From Candidula unifasciata (taxonomy: Eukaryota > Mollusca > Gastropoda > Stylommatophora > Geomitridae), in the NCBI GenBank assembly GCA_905116865.2, contig CAJHNH020008460.1, positions 77,501 through 141,500 on the forward strand: a DNA stretch of 64,000 bases, read 5' to 3'. Of the stretch, positions 37,144 to 51,600 are shown piece after piece. A program made the translations under genes and the position numbers. Within the stretch, counting starts at the first letter, position 1, and the number at the start of each line of letters is the position of its first letter. The notes under the pieces are model-generated. The model made no database searches. It saw nothing but the letters and a program-made list of their open reading frames with translations, and was not told the DNA's origin.

Positions 37144-37288
37144 TTAACTCTTGAGTCCCAGGATGTTTAGCATCACAGGCCCAGGGGGTTGTAAAGAAAG
37201 TAATAAAATCGGCGCATCATGCGATCATTGGGCTTCTAGGTAGGGACCTATCAACGTAAGATGCGTTCCTTGGGACTCAAAGAGTTAA
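37144..37288. mobile_element. MITE with TTAA target duplication (piggyBac-like)
   Basis: TTAA (37144-37147) then CTCTTGAGTCCCAGGATG. The right end CTTGGGACTCAAAGAG is followed by TTAA (37285-37288). The inverted ends match over about 20 bp with a few mismatches. TTAA duplication is characteristic of piggyBac-type transposition. Internal sequence about 100 bp, non-coding. Confidence 0.65.
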
Positions 37289-37299
37289 GGCATAACGTC

Positions 37300-38945
37300 T
37301 TATAATAGTTCTTGCCCAGCTACTGAGTTGAGTGCATGGTACGTCACTGTGAAATGTGGATTTCATTCGAAATGCCTTTCGACTGTGCCCAGTGTAGCAC
37401 AATGAACTGTAGGTTCAGAAATGGGGAGTGGCCTGTCGAGACAGACAGCTAGTGGTGCTTTATACGATTAACTGTGTGCAATTGCTGATCTGTTTAACTG
37501 CTGCTTCCATCAGTGATGAGCTGCATTCTTATTGCTGGTCTTTTTGTGTCGGCACGTCTGACAGTGGCCTATGCATTTAGTGCATGTATATGCTATGGCT
37601 TCGCAGAGACTGACCCAATTTCTTTACAAGAAACAGTGATTGACATTCTGTACTGTTTTTGCCGCCACAGGAACAGAACAGCTATGGTGATTTGCCAGTG
37701 TTGAAACTGCTCTTACCTGATAGCATCTGTATGTGAAATGATTGACAGTACTTGAGACAACAGATACCCATGTGGTCTGGAACCCACACTGTCAGGCCGG
37801 TTATTCAAATGCTCTACTCGGTATATGTTTGCTGCATCTGTGACAGTTGCGCTCTCTGACTTTATTTTTATTGTGATTTCTGATATCTTGGGAAAGTCCA
37901 GCTGGTACTTCAAGAGTTAAAAACTCAAAGAAGATTAGTTTCTAACCACAAGAATCAGAGGGAAACAATTTCATACAGCAAAGTTTTACAAACTTCAACA
38001 ACATTGTCTGGATTGTAATTTATGTCTTTATTAATGCCACCAAGAAGATGCAGAGTTTTCAAATACGCCTTCACAAGTTACTTTCTACAAAACAGATCTC
38101 CTTCTGGGCTGAATGTTCACTAATCAGCATCAAGTGCCCCTGCAGACTGGCATGGCGAGCTTCAACAGCGTGTAACAGTTCATGTGTTGACACCCTCCAC
38201 GCAACGATACTGGGTAAAAGGCTGTCAAGAATTGTCTTGCATTGCCTTCCTCTGTAACAATTCCAGTGATCACGTGTTCCAAGTTTCCTTCTTATCATGA
38301 GCAAACAATTTTAATTAGTCCCCTCAACTGACAGAAAACATTCAGACATGTTGCTGTGGCTCTTACTTAAATTGGTGTTTAATACAGTTGTGAGGTGGAT
38401 CCTGATAATGTCAGCAATACTGAATAAATTCTGATTATATAATCAAGCTGTAAAACTGATCTAGTATGTCTTTGTATGGCTCATATATATATATCTATAT
38501 GAAGCAACAAATGCTACTTGTTTACAAGCAGTTCAATGTTTCCAAGAAAACAAAACTAACATATAAAAGTAAATGGGCAGGAGAATGAAGAGATAATGTT
38601 ATACTAAAATATGTCATGGTGAACTAATGTGTTTTAAATGTACCAGGTAGGTTTAGCTGCTGTTAAATTAGAAATTACAAAAAAAAAAAAAACTACACAG
38701 TCGGTAATTTCCTTTATGCCACCATGTCCAGTCTTGTTCACATTCCATTTATAATTCCCTCCTTCACTGGTCATTTCTTCAAAATTAGTTTTTTAATTTC
38801 TTCTGTTTTTAAAATTATGATGTATATTTTTCTTTGATGGCATTGTTTTTGTTCTATTGTGTGCACATGCATAATATTGCAGCCACTTATACCCTAATGT
38901 TTTCTACTTATCAATATCTGTTTAAAGTAAACCCTAATCTCTAAC
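37300..38945. other. No gene recognised
   Basis: Region 3' of transaldolase and 3' of the large gene. Scattered short frames, an A13 run near 38680, no family match. Confidence 0.5.
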
Positions 38946-38951
38946 CATCCT

Positions 38952-39223
38952 TGTGTGGGTTCCGAGGCCCCATGTGGGGGTGGGGGGGGGGGAATAGACC
39001 CACCACCCCTCTGACCAGTATGTCGTATAAGGCGACTAATTAGGGATGTTTTCATCAGACTGCATATGAAAAGCAAGAAACCAAAAGTCTGCATACGAAT
39101 TTGTCAGATCTGTAAAACGGATGTGCATGCACAACTCAAATTCTGGAATAGGGCCAAAACCCAAAAGTGGGCAAACAACCAGAACTTTCCGCCAGAGTTT
39201 AAAACTAGTGAACGCTGAGAAGA
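38952..39223 (+). mobile_element. GAA-tailed dispersed repeat, copy 5
   Basis: TGTGTGGGTTCCGAGGCCCC, an internal G-rich tract, GTCGTATAAGGCGACTAATT, CAGATCTGTAAAACGGATGT, ending AACGCTGAGAAGAA. Lies just beyond the transaldolase stop, opposite strand. Confidence 0.8.
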
Positions 39224-39442
39224 AAAATCTCTGACAATATACATGTGTACAATACAGTGAGTATGTGAGAATAAAAGTAACAGAGCTAATACTGTTTTTA
39301 CATTACTAACAAATTCCTAATACTGCCCTTTACATAACTAACAAATTTCTATCTTACCCTTTCCTGTCAACATATATCAAACAAGTGTTCAATTATGTTT
39401 TTTGTTTTTTTGGTTTTTTTTTTAATGTTGCAAGCAGACACA

Positions 39443-39606
39443 TCACTGAGCCAGCCTCTGCCTCAAAACATTCTCCAACTTGACAGAATCAGCCGCAAAT
39501 TTACGTATTCCGTCACTCAGTTTATCAGTTGCCATTTCATCTTCATTCATCTGCCATCGAAATACTTGCTCAGTTACTGTAACCTTGCTCACGTCAGATG
39601 ATTTTG
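39443..39606 (-). CDS. TALDO1: Transaldolase exon 9 (C-terminus)
   Basis: Acceptor TTTTCACCAG|CAAAATC. Encodes [54 protein letters not shown], stop TGA at 39445-39443. Confidence 0.95.
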
Positions 39607-42600
39607 CTGGTGAAAACATGATTTTAAAACACATTAAATTTGACTCTAATAACTGTGAGCTGACTTTCTGAAAGAAAGTACACAATATTCCAGCTGCAAC
39701 TGAAAGTGAATGGATAACATTCATAGTATTTATCTAGAGAGAAAACAAAGCAGTGTCTAATGAAGGAGACTGAACATGGACAAATAAACATTACACTTTT
39801 GCAAACTGGGAGCTGTGGTACTGCTGCAACAAAAGTATCATATGAATTTTTTCGCAGGTACAATGTTGTTACAATTCTTCATCTTGCAGCCTTTGTCTGT
39901 TCTGGCATTAGCAGAATAATGTTGATAGTATGACTGTAAAGAATAAAAGTCCCTGTGTGGATTCAGGGGCCACACAGCTGGGGGGAGGGGGGCAGAACCC
40001 CCCCCCCCTCCCCATAAGCATGTGGGGGGGGGGGGGCTAAAAAGGACCAAACAGGCCAGATCTGACAAATGAATGTACACACAAAACTCAAGTTAACAAC
40101 CAGAACTTTCCTGTGAAGCTGATGAATGTTAAGAAGAAGAATAAACAGAGAGAACATATAAAGCTGACACAGGATGCAAAAAAAAAATACATCTGGATCT
40201 AAAAGGGAAAATGTCAAAAAAAGCGTAATAATAAAGTATCTGAGATGTAAAGTCTGACAGAGGTATAAGGCAATACAAAAAGTTAGTTGTGTGCCCTGTT
40301 CTTGCAGAACCAACCCCAGCATTTTATTCAGCTGGTTTTTTTTTTTTTAAATTAATGTTAAGCAGCTTGCCACTGCTACTGAATGGTCGACTCTCAATAC
40401 CACTGTCAACAACGCAAGGCAATCTGTTGCCAAAGTGCCTGCAGCTGGGATCATTATGAAGCGCATTTGCAACACCTAGGCCAAAGATACAGACAATAAA
40501 CAAGAACGAAATCAGAAATACTTTGCCTGCCATCTAATCAGACAGAAACAGAAGCAATCATGTGTACAAAGTTGTGTGGACTTAATTGGGGAGATTGTGT
40601 AACATCTGTTTAGCCAAGTTACAGGGGAAGTTGTGCAACATCTGTCTGGCCAAGTCAAGAGTAATTCAACATATGTTAGAATAACTTACCTTTCTCTTTG
40701 TCCAGTTGTTGTACTACAGTCTCTGTGGAGTGCTCCAGTTTATCTAACAATGCTGGACTGAAACACACAATTAATGTGTTACCATACATTATGTATTTCT
40801 AAGCATTCACAATAGTGAAACATCTAGGAACAGTGGATACTTCTTCTTTGCATTCACCAGTTGTAAAGTTCAGCAGAGAGCTCTAGTTTGTCCCATTGTC
40901 CAAATCTGGCTTATTGTGTGCATACTGTTAGTTCCCTACCTCTCAGTGAGATGCACTCTAACATCAAATTATACATCCTTATCACACTCCTCCCCCCCCC
41001 CCCGCCCCCGCTATTAGGAGGCAGTTTATTCTTTTCCCCCCACAATCAGGCTCTACAACTCGACACACAGGAAAACAGATACTTCAAATAGCCATACAAC
41101 ATGATAGTTAGTGCACTTGCCCAATCTGGTTCAATCCCCAGCTGAGGAAGGATTACTTTTTTTTTTTCCGAATGAGTGACCCAGCATCATGGAAATGGGC
41201 ACCACAACATTTTCAAAATAGTGTAGGAAGAAAAGGAGGAGGAGGAAGGGAACCACGCTTCTGACCTCATACGCCATGGCTTTTATGTGAAACCTTAAAA
41301 CTTCAAACCCCAACCGCAATATGCGCCATGGGGACTACCTTTATACTTCAATATTATTCACAATGGAAGATACATTACACAAATCAACAGTAAAACTAAG
41401 CAGATAAGATGCATGTGAAATATCAAAAAAATTTCTGGTAATCTGAGTTTCAGCTTCATAGCAAACAGGTCACCACACAGAATTTCCGTCACTGTTCCTT
41501 ATGAAAACACTGACTGCAGTCTCAGCATACCCACTAACATACACATAAATTAAAAGCATAAGGCAGTCAGCAGAAGTGCTTACACAGTCTGACATTAGTA
41601 ATGCAATTCATCATCAAAGAAGCAGCAGTTACAAACAGATTTTAGCCATATAAGGCACCAGTACTTCTGTGGCAACAGGTCACTCGCCATTTTCTAAATC
41701 TACAGTTCGCAACATTGAGTTGGTCACAGTTAGAAAACACTCTAAATGAAAGATTTAGAAACATGAAACATTTTCTGTTACTTGATTAATCTAAATGAAA
41801 GATGCAGCTCAGAGTGCTGCACCATGCACCCAACTCGGTAGCTGGGTGACAAAATTATACCCTTTCAGTCTACAAATGGCGGACAGTGCAACAGCCACTA
41901 TATGTCAGAAGCAAACATTTATCAGCCTAAAAACAGTGACCTATCCTCAATTTTGACCAGAAGCCACAAAAGTTGATGACACATGCAGTCACATTGTAAA
42001 AAAAAGGGTGAGAGTTCAGGTAAAATTTAATTTTGAAACAAACTACTTTGATAATAAAGTGTGGTGTCTTTATGTTTTGAAAAGGAAAATATAGGTAATC
42101 AGCAGGATTCTGTAAAAATTCAACCTGAGATATCATTTGTAAATAAGAAAGCACCAAATGCAAAGCATTTTAGAAACAAGCGGTGACAGTAACAGCAATA
42201 TACAAAACAGCAATATCTGCTTTGTACCCTTTCACTTTGTTTTAGTGGTTACTTGAATAAAGTTAGGCTCTAAAAAACAGACAACATTCAGACACAAGAA
42301 ACGTTTCAAATCAAAGATACTGATGGAAACTTGTAGATCTAATGATAAAAGTAGGTTTACTAATGAGGCTCAGATCCAACATAAAATATACTTTTAATAC
42401 AACCTGATTCACAGGCAAGATGAAATATTCATTATAAAAAGCAGTATATTCTATATGCATCGGGGGGGGGGGGGGGGGGGGGGGGGGGATAGACGAATCA
42501 TTATCACTTTCATCAGTTTAAAGGTCACAGTTGCCAAACATGGTATTAAAATGTGTCCAGCACCTAAAATACTTGACAAAAACCACACAGATCCTTTGTC

Positions 42601-45600
42601 CATTTTCTATGTTTATATATTTTTTTTTTAAATTAGGCCGTTTCATCAAAGTAGATGACAGCAGACACAACTGGAAGGCTAATTTGTGGCAAGCAATATA
42701 ACTGGACACCTTACCTGTACTGATGGACAAACCATGTACTTACGAGATGGTGAGAAGATCACAGCCAGCCAATCCTAGAATTTCTCCAGTGTTGCGAAAA
42801 GATGCCCCCATTACAACTGTCTTACAACCAAATTTCTTGTAGTAGTTGTATATCTTTGTCACACTCTTAACACCTAAAAGAAAGCATGTGAAATGTTACT
42901 TCAGAGTACTAAAACTGTCAGAAGTTCATAATCTCATAATTAATATACATGGTTATATAATCAAGGTATAAATACAGCACATTTGTCTTACTTAATTAAA
43001 TAATTGTGTAGACTATTAAATACTGCAGCTAAAAATCCTTTATCAAACAAGAAAGTGGGCACACTAATAACTGGCATCCCAGCTGAACACCAGTAAAGTA
43101 TAAACTATTGTGAAAATAATTGAAGACAATGGAAATCTTTATCCATCAATCCTTGATACCTATAGTGGAAAATATTTAAACATTATATTAATGCAAGAGT
43201 ATTTTGTGTGTGGTAGAAACAGATAATCAAGATCCAGTGCCCAACATTTTAGTAGGATATCTTGTACCTTGAAATCACAAAAATTAACGGCTAATTTACT
43301 TAATTAAATCCCTTAGGACATCTCTGGAAATGACAAACACTATGCACTTTATATATATATTTTTTTTAAACAAAGAGACGTACCAGGATCCTCAAGAGGT
43401 TCAAATGATTTCTTGTCTGTGTGAGCAACAAACCAATCTAGTATTCTGCCTACAAATGGGGAGATCAGAGTTGCCCCTGCATCAGCACATGCAACTGCCT
43501 GAATAAATGCACAAATAAAATATGGCTTAAAGTCAGCACTTTCCAAACTGTGTGTCATGATACAGTCGAGTCCACTTAAGTCAAACTCAGATAAGTCGAA
43601 TTTCGGTTAAGTCAACATGACCAGCTTAGTCCCGGCAATTCTCTCTATTGTGTGTGCTGTCTGGATAAGTAGAAATCCTGATAAGTGGAAGCATTTTCTT
43701 AGGTCCTTGCGACTTCTACTTATCCAGACTCGACTGAACATTAGTATATCAGCTGCTGTGTGAATGTCAAACGTTAAAATAACTAGACTGCTCCAATATT
43801 ATCTTACTGCACAAAACGCAGCACTAATGTATTTCATATCAATTTCACTTCATTTTTAAATTGATAACTTTGATTATACATCGGTTACTAACATAAATTA
43901 AACAATGGCCGCTAATCTAGATATGTGTTAAACTGTCTCAGTATTGGCTTTATAGAGCACAAATAAAAAGAGCATTCATGTCATTCTTCTCTTACCTGGT
44001 AGAAATTAAAAATCAGAGTCATGTTGCAATGAATTCCAAACTGTGATTCCAAAATTCTGTTAAAGAAATGATGAATAATGTTTTTTAAATGTGCTATCAG
44101 TTATCTTTTACAATGTAAAACTATTTTTAAAATCAATCAATTATGAGCTGTCTTCACAATATCTTAAATTTGTTGTCTTTCGACTTGTATCACTGCCTAA
44201 CTATTGCTCTCTTACTTCTGAATATTCCCTCCAGTATAGTTTTTGAAAGAATATGGCCAAAATATCTCATTTTTAACCCTTTTGTCCTATAGGAGAATTT
44301 TAAAAAATGATCTTTTCAAAATGTTATTAAAAAATGCATCACAATAATTCTCTAAAATATTATCTGAATAAAGTAGAGAAAGGGTAGAAGAAAAAGACAG
44401 GGAAATTTAAAGTCTTGGAATGATAAAAAGATGGGCAAGCTTGCTAGTTACTGCATCATCACAGCCCCCACCAAGTCAATAAAAATAATTCATATTGATT
44501 TTATTTATTAACTTTTATGATTTTTATGTAAGGGAATTAGACGTTAAATATGAACTAAGCAAAGAATTAATTGCTTTCATTCCCTTTGACCACGATAAAC
44601 ACGTTTGTTTTTGTTGAATCAGCCATGTGTAGCGAAAAGACCTCATGAGGTTATTATGACATCACAATTTTTGTAATGCAGCAATTCACTTCAACCTAAA
44701 TAATATCTTTACACAAAAAAATGGGGGGGGGGGGGGGGGGGGGGGTGTTAAATATAATCATTCCTGTCACATCTACACACTGCAGTTGCAAAGCCAGTAC
44801 AGAGGCAGTTATATAGGTGTAGGGGCCACTGCTAAATACTTCTTGCCATAATAACTGTGTAAATGTGGGGGGGGGGGGACTTTTTCAGGGGGGGGGGGAA
44901 CCCCCCCGTGTGGGTTCCGGGGCCCTATTGTGGGGAAAAAAACAAATAGACCCACTGCCTCCCCAAAAAGCATGTCGTAAGAGTCGACTAATTGGGGAGC
45001 TTCCTTTGAAGTTGGAGTGCATCTGCCGGAGAGGCAAGGAACGAGTCTGTATTCAAGAGAATGAGATCTGTAAAACTGATGCACACGCAACACTCAGAGC
45101 AACCAGAACCTTCCGCTGGAGTTTACAGCTGGTGAACGCGAAGAAGAAGAAGAAATATGGAATCATATAGAATGCCATTTGTGTGTGTAAACAAATTTAG
45201 TTTTAAAAATGCAGTCTATTTGATGCATTGATGTTACAGCTGCTTTAAGTTATTCCTTTTTGTATGGTATGATATGGATGTCTGCAGGAGATGAACATAC
45301 CACTAAGAAATAATAGGATGATACAGTAACTGTACGATTATTATACCAAAATACCCCCGCGTGGGTTCCCGCACTCACACTGTGGGGAGAACAAGTACAG
45401 ACCAATGCCTAACCAAAAGCATGCCTTAGGAGTCGACTAACTGGGAGTTTCCTTCGAAGTCAGAGTGTCTATGCCTGAAAGGCAAGGAACCAACAGTCTG
45501 CATACAAGTGAGTCAGATCTGTAAAATGGATGTTCATGCAACACACAGGTTCTGAAGCAGGATGGGAGTCAAGAAGTGGATGAACAACTGGAACTTTCCG

Positions 45601-48600
45601 CTGGAGTTTACAACCAATGAACGTAAAGAAGATATTAAGCTTGAATAGACCAGATTTCTAACATTTTAATTTTTAAAATGCAGTATGCTGTTCATCAACA
45701 TGTCTACGAATGCACATACCTTGCTGCCTGGATTCCCTCCCATGTAGATGCCAATTTTATCAGAATTCTGTCACTACCTATGCCAGCCTGTTTGTAGAGT
45801 TCAATCAGTTTTTGAGCTTTCTCAACCATAGCTTCTGCATCAAAGGACAATCTGTAAATAAATGTATTGTATACGCTTATATTGGCAGGAGCTATGTGTT
45901 TTTGTTGCGAGCTTTGTGTTATAACTTAACTGAAAATGTTGTTCTGTGAAATAACAGAAACAGGGAAATAAAGTCAAAGGTCCAACTGAGTGATTTTTTA
46001 AATTTTATGTTGGATGAGAAATCATGTGGCACACATTTCAAAAGTTGTCGCACATCACTTACAGCATGGAAAAACATGTGTCTACATATCTCTTGAGGAG
46101 TCACAATAAACCAGAACAAAACCATCTCGACTCTATTCGCTCTTACCACAAGGCCAGAACAAGTTGATCTGTACCTAGAAGGCAACATCCTTCCTAAAGA
46201 GTATAACCCCATATATTTAGGAGTCAAATTCGACTAAGGCTAACCTGGGGCCCCCACATTGAAGACACCAAAAGGAAAACTACCCTGCAGCTCAGATTTA
46301 TGAAGAAATATTCCAAGACAATTCATGACTTTTATTAAAGATTTCCATGTGGTATAATCAATTACGACTTGGAATAATTCAAGAACATACACAAAACTAA
46401 TGACTGCAAATCATTATTTTACTTGTATCTCACTCAACAACAAATAAATAAATCTGATACTGCAAAACAGTAATCACTACTTTATAGCAAATCAGATTTA
46501 CTGCAATCTCTACCTCATGTATTTTCGATGTCTTGATCAATCTGGTTTACTTAGCATTACTGGGACCATTTTCTTGCCTTAATCAACAGTTAACACTTTG
46601 CTGACCAACTTCAGCGATCAGCTAATTTCCGCTCAAATCCCTTGGTGACCAAATTTTCTGATCTGCGAATTTGTGACAAGTAGGCTGCAAACAGACAGCC
46701 TTACTGATATTTTTTTTAATTGAGCTTCATTCTGATGTTATTATTCCAAGATGGCTGCGCCTACGATCAATATCGCTCTGAGCCGATACAAGCATTGTTT
46801 TCATTGAAAATTTGATAATTTTCGTTACCAGTGCATATTCAGCCTCTTTGTCATGTCTGGTGGCAAAAACCAGAATAGTAATATTGATGATTCAGAACCT
46901 GCCAGTGAATGTAGTGCTGAAAACGATAATTCCTGGATAAGTAGAGATTCACCTCTGAATGTTATCGTCATATCGCAACTGAAAGTATCGACAACGATGA
47001 TAGGCTTGATGATGTAGGTACACCTGAAGATAGAAGTGGGCGCGGCACAAGGGACCAGAACCATTTTTACCGCTGAAAATGTTGTTTTTAAATGGAAAAA
47101 GCCTGCTTAAAATGAACTTGTTGAGCTTAACAATCAAGGTACCACGTCAGACACATTTCAGGTTTCCTGTGTGTCATTTCCTACTTTCCCTTTATGGGTT
47201 CTGGGGCACCACTGTGAGGGGGGGGGGGGGGGGGGGGGGGCTAGACCACTGCCTTCCTACTAAGAATGTCGTAGGAGTCGACTAATTAGGGGTTTACTTT
47301 TAAATCTGAGTGCTCTGCCTGACATGCAAGGAACCAACAGTCTGCATACAGATAAGCCAGATCTTTAAAACGCATGTGCATGCAAAACTCCAGTTTTGGA
47401 AAAAAGATTTCCGCTACAGCTGGTTAATACAAAGAAGAAGACTACAAACTAAAGATCAAGGCCTAGATTTGTCCTATCAGAATCACTGCTGACATTATTT
47501 TTCACTTGAAATATCTCTAAAACTGAAGATGAGTCCTAAACTTTATAGGCTAAACCTACTGTTTAAATTATAATAAGTAAAATTATTAAGAGCAATGAGA
47601 AAACTCTGAATCTGGCTGGCCATAAATTGAGCAGTTGAAAAACCACAGTTAATCCTAAGCCCACATGCAGATTTACAAACCCATTTTGCATGATATACTG
47701 CATGGCATTTACAAAACTATGGGATTTGCGTTTGTTGGTGATTTTTTCATCTGACTGAATATGCTACAGCATGACAGAGAGATAGCTGTTCCGTGAGCTG
47801 AAAAGCTAGTCCCTAAATATCCTTTTTGTCTTAAGCAGAAAGATAATATGCTTACCTAGCATCAACCTCTGTTGACACTCTACCTGGGATAATCTTTAGG
47901 ATCTTCCGCTCCAAAGTTAACACACACTTTGTCCATAGCATTGGTAAGCTGCTCATCTTCTTTACTGTGAATAATTAATAATAAGAATTGACTAAAATAA
48001 TATTTACCACTGGATTAATTCTCCTTCTTCTGTATTTATTTGAAGACTTGAATGCATTATGCACTGCAATGACTCTGGGATTTTGACAGATACTTTAAGA
48101 CAGCAAAGTTAAACATAAACAAACGTTGAGAAACACTGAACAGCTGATAAGGAATCAGTTTATTGCTCCAACGATGTTCCAGGTCAATGCGCCTGAGGTT
48201 TCTTGTCTAGGAGACTAGATATGTTCAAATACATTCTACTTACTATCGTCAATTTTACAGGATTCTCACAGTCAGCACACCTTACGATCGCACTTTACTG
48301 CTCCCAAATCAGCATTCATAAACCGCACATCTCAGCAGACAATCTTACCTCCATTTCATGTTGTCATGGACTAATTAGCCAGGTGTCCTCAGCCTGGTGG
48401 CTTGGATATATTCACTTGTTCCTCTCAGGATGCGTTAGGCTCAGGCCTTCCAAATGCCACAAGACCAGATCGAAAACAATACTGGATATTCTCATTCGCT
48501 CAAAGTCCAAATAACCTCTTCTCATTCTAGTGTGCTCAAACACTCCACTTACGATTTCATGCTGTCCTCATCTGGCACACTTTTGCCAAACTGCACATTT

Positions 48601-51600
48601 GCCTTGAGCTGTATCATGTACTTGATTTATCCACGCATACATTACAATTAAGAAACAATGCCATCCATCAGGATTTTCACACATAATTTATGTTTAGTAG
48701 TTGTGCTCATTTCTAATTAGGTAATTTATCAAGTGAATCAGTACAGCTATTCACAACATGGCTGCAATGTTTGTGCCTTTCGGCCAATACATCTGCAGGC
48801 ATTTGTTTCTGAGTTAACCTTCTGGGCTGGGTAATTATGTAATTTGAAAATCATTCCTCTTAAAAATACACACAAAAGGAGTACGAGTTGATTATAAATC
48901 TTCTAGATAACAAATAAATATATTACAGTTTAAGAGTGGCTGATCACTTGAGGAGAGCATCACACAAGGCATAAAACTAGCTTCAATAATGAACCCAGGG
49001 ACATCCTAAACACCTACACTCACAAAAGGTGAAGTCTGTTACTGACATCATAACCTTCAGAAAATAAGGCAAATTTAACCACCTGATCGTAGAAACAAAA
49101 GCTTCTTAATACAGTATGAAAATTGCAAACTAAAGCGTATTTTTATGCCCAAAGCAGTGAGGGCCAAGAAATTGGTTGGACGTGCTGACTGAGTAGTTAC
49201 AAGGGTTACAAAACTAGCTGAGCATGGAGGAGACATGTGAGATGACAAGAGGCAAGTTTCTGAATAAGCCACCAAGATAATATCAGAGGCAAAAAATCTG
49301 GTGCACAACTTTCCTGTTTGTACATGTATGTAAGAATTTGAAAATGAATGAAATGCTGAGCCATGAAACGTGACTGTGTGTGTGTGTGTGTGATTGGGGG
49401 GGGGGGGGGGGGGGGGTTGTAACTGTAAATACTGACATCCATCGTGATCTTAATATGGTGGTGGCCTGACTCAAAAATAGTTATGTTTCTCATAAACTCA
49501 ATTACTTTCACCAAGTTAAATGGCACAGTAGTTTGGAGAGAGCATTAATGGAGGGAACTGTTCCTAGATGGTGTGAAGGTTTGAACACCAGATCAACATC
49601 ATGGCACACGGGTAGTAACCCATAAGTGCTCCTTTCTTCTTCTAACTCAAGTCTGAGTCCGCAGAAGCTCAGCACAGTGCACAGGCTCTGTAGCACCGGT
49701 AAGGATTCTAAAATACTTTGGGCAAATTTTTTACTCCAAATTTTGCCGGGGCAGCACCGTTAGGCTACTCTTTTCAATTTTCAACTGCCAGGAGATGTTT
49801 TACGTGCACAACAATGCACACTGGGTGTCCGATCTCACTACCCAGAGACCAGGGGGAATTATTAGAAGTCCAAGTCCATGTGAAAAGAAATCCCAGCTCT
49901 TACCAGGGATTGGACTCGGAATCTCTAGCACTTGAGGCGGACACCATGCCTCGAGACCACGCAGCCACCAAAATGACTACAGTAAAGGTTTCCAAAAAAA
50001 AAATATAATTTTTTTTGTCATGACTGAAGTGAGGAAATGACTAACTTACCCTCCTAGTGATTTAGCATAAGTTACAGCCTCATCTATCAGCTTTTGGTAT
50101 GCTGGCATGTTGGCAGCAGCAAATATGAGTGAAGGATTTGTTGTAGCATCTGTGGGTTTGAACTTCTCCATGGCTTCAAGAGACAATGAGAATAGCATAT
50201 AATGTTTGAACTCTTTCTATAAAGCATGATTCAAACTGCTTCATATAAAACCTACTCAGTAATACAGATATGCACTCAACTGCACCTTCTGCTACTGCTT
50301 TCAACAAGTAGTTATTTGGGAGTTAAAGAAATATAAGAATCAAATTAGGTTGACAAAGTGTAATTATGAGACAGCTAAAGCTCAACAAAAAGGTGTTTTG
50401 ACTGCAGTAGATTGAGTTCAGTGAGATTAAATGGGTGACTGCTGATTCACAGCAAAGATCAAGTAATGAAAGTGAAACAATGGAGCATACATCTGGCTTT
50501 AAGAAAATATATCTGATTTTAGATTAGGGGTTACAGTTGAGATGCTGATTAGGGACTGGTGCAGCTAGTGATCTGGACAGTATTAGATCCTCCCCATGTG
50601 GATTCCGGGGCCCCATCGGGGAGGGGGAAATAGACCCACCGTCCCCTAACAAGAATGTCGTAACAGTCCACTATTTAGGTGTTTTTTTTCTACACAGTCA
50701 GTGTGCATCTGTATGAGAGGCAAGAAACTAACTGTCTGCATACAAAAAAAGTAGATCTGTAAAATGGAGGTACACACAAAACACAGGTTTTGGAACCAGA
50801 CTTAAGTCCAGAAATGGATGAACAACCTGCCTGAGTTTACAGTTGGTGAGTACAAATGGAGAAAAAAAATCCTCCAATTCAAAATAAGCAAGTGAAACTA
50901 AAATGATAATCTCATCAGTGAATGCATTCACAAAATCTCAAGCCCCTTGGAGGTCTCCATAGCCCAGTGGTCAAACCTCTGTCTTGGAGGTCTCCATAGC
51001 CAAGTGGTCAAACCGTCTGTCTTGGAGGTCTCCATAGCCCAGTGGTCAAACCATCTGTCTTGGAGATCTCCATAGCCAAGTGGTAAAACCGTCTGTCTTG
51101 GAGGTCTCCATAGCCAAGTGGTCAAACCGTCTGTCTTGGAGGTTTCCATAGCCCAGTGGTCAAACCGTCTGTCTTGGAGGTCTCCATAGCCAAGTGGTCA
51201 AACCGTCTGCCTTGGAGGTCTCCATAGCCCAGTGGTCAAACCGTCTGTCTAGGTCTCCATAGCCCAGTGGTCAAACCGTCTGTCTCATGCTCTAAAGATC
51301 ATGGGTTCATTTCACAGATATGTAATTCAGTTCACCTGTGAAATATTTTATAAAGATCTCCGAGGATCGTCACTAAAGGTATAGAGTTTGTGCTTTGAGT
51401 AATGATCTCGGCAGGTGGCTAGCTAGTCTGCAGAAAGAGATGGGCTATATAGGATAACCTAAGGTAATAAGTTGATCCTCTAGATGAGGGCAATTTAACA
51501 AACGTGGCCCATAGGCCAAGTATGTCCTGCTGTAGCCTAGCAAGTGGCCCATGGATCATTGGCAGTTGTATTGTATTGATGATCTTTCTACGCTGGGGCT

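Noticed and set aside
50948..51300. CRISPR-like array or tRNA gene cluster
   Set aside because: There are no variable spacers, and only one B-box-like site exists. No unit can fold as a complete tRNA.
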